Below, one piece after another: positions 8,280 to 13,147 of a stretch of 13,147 nucleotides of DNA (the first letter of the stretch is position 1; every line of letters starts with the position of its first letter). The notes under the pieces were generated by a model. The model was not told the origin of the DNA. It saw only the letters and a program-made list of their open reading frames with translations, and did no database searches. Source of the stretch: Sanchytrium tribonematis (lineage: Eukaryota > Sanchytriomycota > Sanchytriomycetes > Sanchytriales > Sanchytriaceae); NCBI GenBank assembly GCA_018985235.1, contig JADGIG010000200.1, positions 1 to 13,147 of the forward strand. The letters run 5' to 3'. Both the position numbers and the translations under genes were made by a program.

Positions 8280-8454
8280 TGACTCCTTGTTAGATTCAGT
8301 AAAATGTCAATTGGTTTTATTTTTAAGTAGTCATAAACCAATCTGAATTCAATTTATCGCAAAAATATCTATCGACCAATTTGTGATAATATACTTGCTT
8401 ATTCATTTTCAATTTATTTTCTTTCTTTCTTACATAGCCCCTTGACTCAAAATT
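8280..8454. promoter_or_regulatory. Divergent promoter region MGM1 / nucleotidyltransferase
   Basis: These 175 bases separate two genes transcribed away from each other, so both promoters must lie here. On the plus strand a pyrimidine run followed by TTACATAG (8420-8437) looks like a 3' splice acceptor 18 bases before the ATG at 8455. On the minus strand CTAACAAG lies six bases before the MGM1 ATG. No TATA box stands out from the general AT richness. Confidence 0.5.
8286..8394 (-). other. Possible intron near the 5' end of MGM1
   Basis: On the minus strand GTATAT (from 8394) and CTAACAAG (ending at 8286) could bound a 109-nt intron. Splicing would join a four-codon exon (8395-8406, MNKQ) in frame to ES and then the annotated MLMWHLKS. 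The branch-like CTAAC and the acceptor AG are almost fused. The extension is only six residues, so biological support is weak, and the ATG at 8279 is kept as the default start. Confidence 0.22.
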
Positions 8455-9384
8455 ATGGGAGGAAATGCTTTAACTAAATTAGGCATAGATGCTAGGCGCA
8501 TAACTAGGGACGAATACCGCATTTTGACTAGCGAATTATTGAAAAAGATACAAGATGGCGGCTATTATCAAAATATAGCTCTTCCAGAAGTATTTCCAAC
8601 AAAAGAATCTTTTGGGGACATTGATATACTGGTACAGGGCAAAGTAAAGGAGTTTGGCATATCGACCAAAGGTCATACAACAAACGGAAATGTACATTCA
8701 TTTGAATACAAAGGAGTTCAGGTAGATTTAATTGAAATTAAAAATTCCTTAAACATGGCAAAATTTATATATTCTTGGGGAGAATTTGGTCAGTATTTGG
8801 GCATGAATGCAAGAAAATATGGGTTTAGAACATCCTGTGACGGATTATTTATTCGCGACAAACCATTTTTTTTATCATCAGACCCTCAATCCATCATGAA
8901 ATTTTTCGATTTAAATATTAAAAGATATGAAGAAGGATTTACTAATAGCAAAGAAGTTCATGAGTTTTTTTACAATTCCAAATATTTTTGTGGATTGAAA
9001 TTCAAAAAACGCGAGAGATACCGCGATGTGGTCTTAGAATACTGTGATTTTGTTGAAGAAAAACAAGTCGCAAATAACGTCATACCTTTTCAGCAGTTGA
9101 ATGAATATAACATTTTGCTTCAAACTTGCATTAGCTATTTTGACAAGCAAAAAGAATTTGATAACGCAAAAATAACCGAATTAAACAATGAAAAATTTAG
9201 AAAGGCATTTAACGGAGACAAAGTCAAATCTATAACTGGATTAGATGGTAAAAACTTGGGCAACTTTATGCAACAATTTCTCGAAGTTTATGATAAAAAG
9301 ACAATTTCCGATAAGGCGGATCTGGAAATAGAAGAATTAATAAGAACTATGAATGACAAATTTAATTTAACTAAAAATTTATGA
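8455..9384 (+). CDS. MNT/pol-beta superfamily nucleotidyltransferase-like protein
   Basis: This 309-residue protein carries nucleotidyltransferase-fold signatures. An N-terminal GGNAL (2-6) is followed by ARRITRDEY (13-21). SFGDIDILV (52-60) supplies the two metal-binding acids in the G-D-h-D pattern (D55, D57). The hydrophobic strand KGVQVDLIEI (86-95) supplies the expected third acid (D91). EFGQYLGMNARKYGF...DGLFIR (110-134) follows. The order GGNAL, DhD, VDLI, hGxxxG, DGL recalls a nucleotidyltransferase family I associate with phages, large DNA viruses and scattered protists and fungi, not with CCA-adding or poly(A) polymerases; that association is from memory. The C-terminal 150 residues are helical, Lys-rich and unassigned. 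The substrate is unknown. The ATG is the first after an in-frame TGA. Its last 14 bases overlap the end of the opposite-strand repeat protein. Confidence 0.75.
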   Translation: MGGNALTKLGIDARRITRDEYRILTSELLKKIQDGGYYQNIALPEVFPTKESFGDIDILVQGKVKEFGISTKGHTTNGNVHSFEYKGVQVDLIEIKNSLNMAKFIYSWGEFGQYLGMNARKYGFRTSCDGLFIRDKPFFLSSDPQSIMKFFDLNIKRYEEGFTNSKEVHEFFYNSKYFCGLKFKKRERYRDVVLEYCDFVEEKQVANNVIPFQQLNEYNILLQTCISYFDKQKEFDNAKITELNNEKFRKAFNGDKVKSITGLDGKNLGNFMQQFLEVYDKKTISDKADLEIEELIRTMNDKFNLTKNL

Positions 9385-10315
9385 TTTTGCTCGTTTTTAA
9401 AATTTTGGAGTTTTTCCTCTTCAATTGTTTGTTATTCACCATCATTATGGTGTTGAATTCAGAACTGACATTAAATACCGCACTTCCTGAGGGTGTTCTT
9501 CTCCTGTACAACAAAATATCAGATTCATCCTTAAATAAAAAGACGGATTTAGCATACTCTACATAATCATTCTCATTCGTTTTAGAATTAATTGAAAATA
9601 GACATTTTAAACTGTAGTAGACTTTCTCATTTACAGGTTTTTTCGAAGCTTTGAATAATTGATTTAGATGAAAAGTAGGTAATTCTGAAATTGGTGATTT
9701 GCTTTCGATATACAGGTATCTGATAGATGACAGATACGCGTCACTAATACAATTTACCGGGAAGTGGAACATTTGATTTAAAGGAAGGCCTTTATATGAA
9801 ATAGCTCTCTTTATTCCAAATTGAAATTTAATAAATTGAACATATTCGTAACTGCTTGCTTCTTTTGATTTTTGGAACAATCTTCTTAAATCGGGAATAA
9901 CACCTGTATCGATTCGAACTCCAAATAAATGTCTCAAATTCGGAACGTCCTTAAGTTTTGAAGAATTTTTCCGAAAAAGATGCTTGAAATAGACAGAATT
10001 TTGAGATTTGGCAATATTTTGAGTAGCAAATAAATATCTGACACATTTTAAATAATTGTAAGGAATTTCAACATTGATGTCTTCCTTTGACATAATCTTT
10101 CGCAATTGATCAGCTATACCCGAGTCGACAAACCCAAGGCTCGTATATCCTGTCCATGAGATTTTGCTGGCAAGAATTTGGTATTGCTCAAATCTTAATT
10201 TTATTTCATGCTTCACTTTGAGTAACTCGATTTCAATTTCATTGAAAAGAATCATAAGTCTCGAAGTTAAATATACTGATTGTAATCCAAAAGGGTCTTC
10301 AGAGACCACCTCCAT
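9371..10315 (-). CDS. Unrecognised protein built of short h-[KRN]-x-L-F repeats
   Basis: I recognise no family. The 314-residue protein has no signal peptide or membrane segment. From residue 88 to 261 it repeats a five-residue core (hydrophobic, K/R/N, any, Leu, Phe) ten times; the Phe positions are 96, 114, 131, 147, 166, 183, 202 (Tyr), 221, 240 and 259. Weaker relatives end at 24, 42 and 75. A Tyr or Pro usually sits five to eight residues before the Phe. The N-terminal 50 residues look helical; the C-terminus is basic (KRKNSKILKTSK, 299-310). The spacing suggests a solenoid of short helices or strands. The cores RRLF, RHLF and KHLF also resemble the RxL/Cy cyclin-docking motif, which may be coincidence. 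It shares a 77-base divergent promoter with SAC1. The ATG at 10315 is the frame's natural start, and the gene ends in TAG. Confidence 0.7.
   Translation of the reverse strand: MEVVSEDPFGLQSVYLTSRLMILFNEIEIELLKVKHEIKLRFEQYQILASKISWTGYTSLGFVDSGIADQLRKIMSKEDINVEIPYNYLKCVRYLFATQNIAKSQNSVYFKHLFRKNSSKLKDVPNLRHLFGVRIDTGVIPDLRRLFQKSKEASSYEYVQFIKFQFGIKRAISYKGLPLNQMFHFPVNCISDAYLSSIRYLYIESKSPISELPTFHLNQLFKASKKPVNEKVYYSLKCLFSINSKTNENDYVEYAKSVFLFKDESDILLYRRRTPSGSAVFNVSSEFNTIMMVNNKQLKRKNSKILKTSKIINF
9533..10054 (-). repeat. Ten protein-level h-[KRN]-x-L-F repeats
   Basis: The cores in order are VRYLF, FKHLF, LRHLF, LRRLF, IKFQF, LNQMF, IRYLY, LNQLF, LKCLF and AKSVF. The steps between the aromatic residues are 18, 17, 16, 19, 17, 19, 19, 19 and 19. 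The DNA of the units has diverged too far to be seen as a nucleotide repeat, so the pattern is kept by selection on protein or is old. Confidence 0.7.
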
Positions 10316-10392
10316 TTGAAAATGGGTAATTTTAAAATTCGAATCATTTGACCTGTGCTATTATTTTTGAGACATTGTGACGAGTCTGAAAT
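10316..10392. promoter_or_regulatory. Divergent promoter, repeat protein / SAC1
   Basis: Only 77 bases separate the two ATGs, so both core promoters and leaders are confined here. I see no distinctive element beyond AT-rich tracts and a short upstream ATG frame on the minus strand. Confidence 0.45.
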
Positions 10393-12040
10393 ATGTCCAC
10401 CCAAGTCATACTCTACCAATTAAGTAGCTCTGTAGTATTAAAAAAGTCAAGCAGTATTGAAATTGGTCTCGATGTGCGATTGACTGACAAATCTACCCAA
10501 CAAGGACGAGTTTATCATGGAGTCATTGGTGTTATACATCTTGTTAATACTCATATATTTTTGATCAAAGAACATGTAAAGGTTGGACAGATCCGAAACT
10601 GTTCAATTTACAAAATTACAGCAATTGAAATTATTAATTGCACGAAATCTGAGTTGACTATGCAACAGTTGGAACAAGAAAAATATTGCTTGGAAGGGCT
10701 GAATATGGCCTTGCAAAATTTGTACTATTCGAATGAATATGACTTAACAATGCCGCTTCGCTTCAATACTAAAATAATATCTACTTTAAATCAAGGAAAT
10801 GTAAATGAGAATGTCAAAAATGATTTTTGGTTTAACTTTTATTTGCAACAACCCTTAAAAGAGCATTCTGAATTTAGATTAAAACTAATAAGTGGTTTTT
10901 TAGAAATTAAGTCTATTTCACTAAAGTCCCAAACAGTCACGAATCAGGGTGTCTTAGTTTTGATAAGTCGGAAATTTAACAAGCGCGGTGGAACAAGATA
11001 TCATAGCAGAGGGATTGATTCAGAGGGAAATGTTAGCAATTGTGTTGAAACCGAACAAATTGTTCTAATTGATAGAGAATGGCAGTCATTTCTACAAATC
11101 AGAGGAAGTATTCCATTATTTTGGAGGCATGTTGTCACGGGAACATATACACCAACACTCTTAATTCACGACCCAGCATCTGTTGAGACTAAAGAGGCAT
11201 ACTTACTGCATTTAAAATGGTTGGAGGATTATTACGGTAAACAAACGTTTGTAAATCTTGTAAATCAGAAAGGAAGTGAGCTTCAACTTGCTCAAGGATT
11301 TGCGAAACAACTGATCTATTCCCCACAGGTTCACTACGTGGCTTTTGATTTTCATAAGGAATGTTCCAAATTAAGATGGCACAGATTGTCAATTTTACTT
11401 GATCAAATCAAAAATGATTTGGACAAAAATATGTAATTTCTGTTAAATAAGGTATGATAGTCCTAGTTGTAAGCAGTCTGGAGTTATTCGAACAAATTGC
11501 ATAGATTGTTTAGATAGAACCAACGTGGTTCAGAGTAATATTGCTAAACACGTATTAGATGGATATTTAAAATCAAAAGGCATTACGGTGGAAGGAGATT
11601 TTGACTTTGTATTTAGAAACCTTTGGGCGGATAATGCAGACGCAGTTTCATTTTTATATAGCGGTACGGGAGCTTTGAAAACTGATTACACTCGAATGGG
11701 TGTTCGCACAAAGGTAGGAGCCTTACAAGATGGACAGAGGAGTGTCATTCGGTACATAAAAAACAATTTTCTAGATGGAGTTCGCCAAGATGGATACGAA
11801 CTAGCACTCGGAACTCCTTATTCTAAAGTTTCTATCCCAAAAAAGCCTTTAAAAGAAGTTGTATTTTATCTCTTTTTGACCGTTTTGATACAGTTTATAG
11901 TTGGCACTTCATCAATTTTGTCATTTATAGTTACAAATATACTCGTTTGGTCGTCAATCGTGTTTTCCGCAATTGCTTTTAATGGTAGGAAATTAGTTGA
12001 TTTGCCCAAATTAAAGCAAATTAAACAACATTTAAGCTAA
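10393..12040 (+). CDS. SAC1: Phosphoinositide phosphatase Sac1 (two exons)
   Basis: Sac1 removes phosphate from PI4P (and PI3P) at ER and Golgi membranes. Exon 1 (10393-11432) holds the N-lobe and most of the Sac domain: RGGTRYHSRGID (198-209), EGNV (211-214), VETEQIV (218-224), RGSIPLFW (237-244) and FDFHKEC (318-324). The frame then meets TAA at 11434. The domain resumes in the next frame with QSGVIRTNCIDCLDRTN, which carries the catalytic CX5R (C363 to R369 in the spliced numbering). Removing 11433-11451 gives 542 residues; alternative acceptors at 11460 or 11466 give 539 or 537. Near the C-terminus two hydrophobic segments (about 483-499 and 501-523) are the usual Sac1 membrane anchor. 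The size is close to human SACM1L (587). The coiled-coil gene converges with 49 bases between stops. Confidence 0.92.
11433..11451 (+). other. Putative 19-nt intron in SAC1
   Basis: GTAATTTCTGTTAAATAAG begins exactly at the point where exon 1 would hit a stop. It is a phase-2 intron; the joined codons read K-N-M-Y-D-S-P-S-C-K-Q-S-G-V-I-R-T-N-C. TTAAAT just before the AAG could serve as the branch region. Acceptors TAG at 11460 (28 nt) or 11466 (34 nt) keep the same frame and cannot be excluded. Confidence 0.6.
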
Positions 12041-12045
12041 ATAAA
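12040..12045 (+). terminator. AATAAA starting at the SAC1 stop codon
   Basis: The sequence CTAAATAAATT places the hexamer directly on the last base of the TAA stop. It is the third plus-strand gene here with this arrangement. Confidence 0.4.
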
Positions 12046-12089
12046 TTTACTTGAAGTGACCCAATAAGTGGAGTAGAATTCAGCAATAT

Positions 12090-13147
12090 TTATATATCAA
12101 TATTACTTGATAAAGAAATTGTTCCTAGATCCTTACTAGCAAGACTGCTAACATCACTTTCTTCATCTTCTGACTTTGCATTATTCTTCAAATCATTCCC
12201 TGGGTGGGAAACATCAAAATCTGGTCCGTTGCTAAATATTTGTTCCTGGTCTGATGATTCTTCTTCGGCCTCTTCTTTAATGACCTCTTCGACTAAGGAA
12301 TTAGATCTGCTAGTTTTTTTCTCCATTCTTGGAATTTCCTCGTCCGTTTTGGGGGACCCAGTGGAGTCCGCTTTAACTTGTTTGACCTGTTCTTGTAGTG
12401 TATTTCTCTCTTCTTTTATAAATTCTAAATCAATTGTCAAAAATTCTACCTTTTTAGTAAGGTCTGCCAATGAATTGGCATATTTAGTAAATAAAATTTG
12501 AGATGATTCGAATGTCTCTTTTGTGTCATTAGACTGCGAAGTCATATTTGCCAATTCTGATGCAAAAGTTTTTGAGGAATTATGCATTTCTGCTATCGAA
12601 TTCTCCATATTTGTAAGATTCTCTCCCATGCTTTTAAAGTTATTCTCAAGGCTACATAACCGTTTGTCTAAAGATTTTGTTTTGCTTTCTATAAGATTTA
12701 CCAATTCTTCCACCTTTAAGTCCAAGGCCTCAACTTTGTTAGATAATGCCATATTTTCTTCAAGAAGAAACTTTTGTTGAGCCTCGTGATTATCAATCCT
12801 GCCTTCTGCTGTGAAAACAGTCTCCCGAATATCCGTAATCTTCGAGGCGTGACCGCTAATATTTCCTTTATTAGTTTCAATCAATTTTGCATTCGCTTCG
12901 ATATTCTCATTCAATTTTATATCCTCAGTAGAAAGGAGCTTGATACTTCCTTGATTTTTTTGAATTTTCGAATTTAAATCCGCATTATCTTTTATAAAAT
13001 TTTGCTGCTTTCCATCTAAATTCAGAATCGTTTGTTCTACGTCAACGATTTTATTCAGCAGAGACTTACTAGCTATAATATTTGCTTCCTCGTGCAATTT
13101 TAATTTGTTGGTAATTTCTGTTATTTTTTTCTCGTATATATCTCGCT
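12090..13147 (-). CDS. Coiled-coil protein with acidic Ser-rich tail (N-terminus outside window)
   Basis: No family is recognised. The frame stays open to the right edge, so the protein is N-terminally incomplete; 351 residues are visible. From the edge to about 230 residues in, it is a nearly continuous heptad-patterned coiled coil (for example KVEALDLKVEELVNLIESK), rich in Asn, Glu, Lys and Ile, with a run where Asn recurs every seven to eleven residues. A last coil (LADLTKKVEFLTIDLEFIKEERNTLQEQVKQ region) leads into a disordered tail of about 90 residues that is rich in Glu, Asp and Ser (EEAEEESSDQEQ, SEDEESDVSS), which resembles casein-kinase-2 target sequence. A structural or scaffolding role is likely, but nothing is specific. 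A TTG at 13097 is in frame but I do not take it as the start. Confidence 0.7.
   Translation of the reverse strand, partial: RDIYEKKITEITNKLKLHEEANIIASKSLLNKIVDVEQTILNLDGKQQNFIKDNADLNSKIQKNQGSIKLLSTEDIKLNENIEANAKLIETNKGNISGHASKITDIRETVFTAEGRIDNHEAQQKFLLEENMALSNKVEALDLKVEELVNLIESKTKSLDKRLCSLENNFKSMGENLTNMENSIAEMHNSSKTFASELANMTSQSNDTKETFESSQILFTKYANSLADLTKKVEFLTIDLEFIKEERNTLQEQVKQVKADSTGSPKTDEEIPRMEKKTSRSNSLVEEVIKEEAEEESSDQEQIFSNGPDFDVSHPGNDLKNNAKSEDEESDVSSLASKDLGTISLSSNIDI

Noticed and set aside
1930-10330. CCC/GGG motifs close before start codons, as described for microsporidian promoters
   Set aside because: Short C or G runs are near the ATGs of NOC1, the nucleotidyltransferase and the repeat protein, but not near IML2, transgelin, MGM1 or SAC1. 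This is too inconsistent to call.
11433-11524. SAC1 as a frameshifted pseudogene, or a programmed frameshift
   Set aside because: Stops in both frames (11434 and 11444) rule out a single shift, while removal of a GT-AG segment restores the conserved domain. All catalytic residues are intact.
1-13147. tRNA, rRNA, CRISPR array, transposon ends or long DNA repeats
   Set aside because: I saw no cloverleaf-type B-box motif, no regularly spaced DNA repeats, no transposase or reverse transcriptase sequence and no terminal inverted repeats. Reading by eye can miss weak cases.

Overview
The window is protein-dense, AT-rich nuclear DNA from a eukaryotic microbe, most likely a fungus or close relative. 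The gene set points that way: an Iml2/TTC39-family protein, the 60S ribosome-assembly factor Noc1/Mak21, a holocytochrome c synthase, a transgelin-type single-CH-domain protein, a fungal-style Mgm1 dynamin and a Sac1 phosphoinositide phosphatase. Spacers are very short, start codons are ATG, TAA, TAG and TGA all terminate genes, and there are no ribosome-binding sites or operons. Compactness and tiny putative introns would fit an early-diverging, reduced fungal lineage such as Rozella or its relatives, but that is inference. Mgm1 and the cytochrome c heme lyase imply a cristate, respiring mitochondrion, which argues against a canonical microsporidian.

Layout: IML2 (+, 195-1832); NOC1/MAK21 (+, 1945-4038); HCCS (-, 4046-4600); a roughly 600-base interval holding a possible small spliced gene (-, exons near 4650-4886 and 4926-4989); transgelin (+, 5207-5863); MGM1 (-, 5868-8279); an MNT/pol-beta-type nucleotidyltransferase (+, 8455-9384); an unrecognised repeat protein (-, 9371-10315); SAC1 (+, 10393-12040, interrupted by one very short intron); and a coiled-coil protein with an acidic serine-rich tail that runs off the right edge (-, 12090-13147).

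Most genes are unrelated housekeeping functions. Two loose themes recur: mitochondria (HCCS, MGM1, probably IML2) and membrane or cytoskeletal organisation (SAC1, transgelin). The convergent pairs are packed tail to tail: gaps of 7, 4 and 49 bases and one 14-base coding overlap. AATAAA hexamers sit on or beside several stop codons, implying minimal 3' UTRs.

The most novel item is the 314-residue protein at 9371-10315. It carries ten regular copies, spaced 16-19 residues, of a short motif: hydrophobic, Lys/Arg/Asn, any residue, Leu, Phe. I do not recognise this as a named repeat family. The second is the SAC1 intron, which can only be 19, 28 or 34 nt under GT-AG rules. The third is the nucleotidyltransferase, whose layout resembles proteins I associate with phages, giant viruses and scattered protists.
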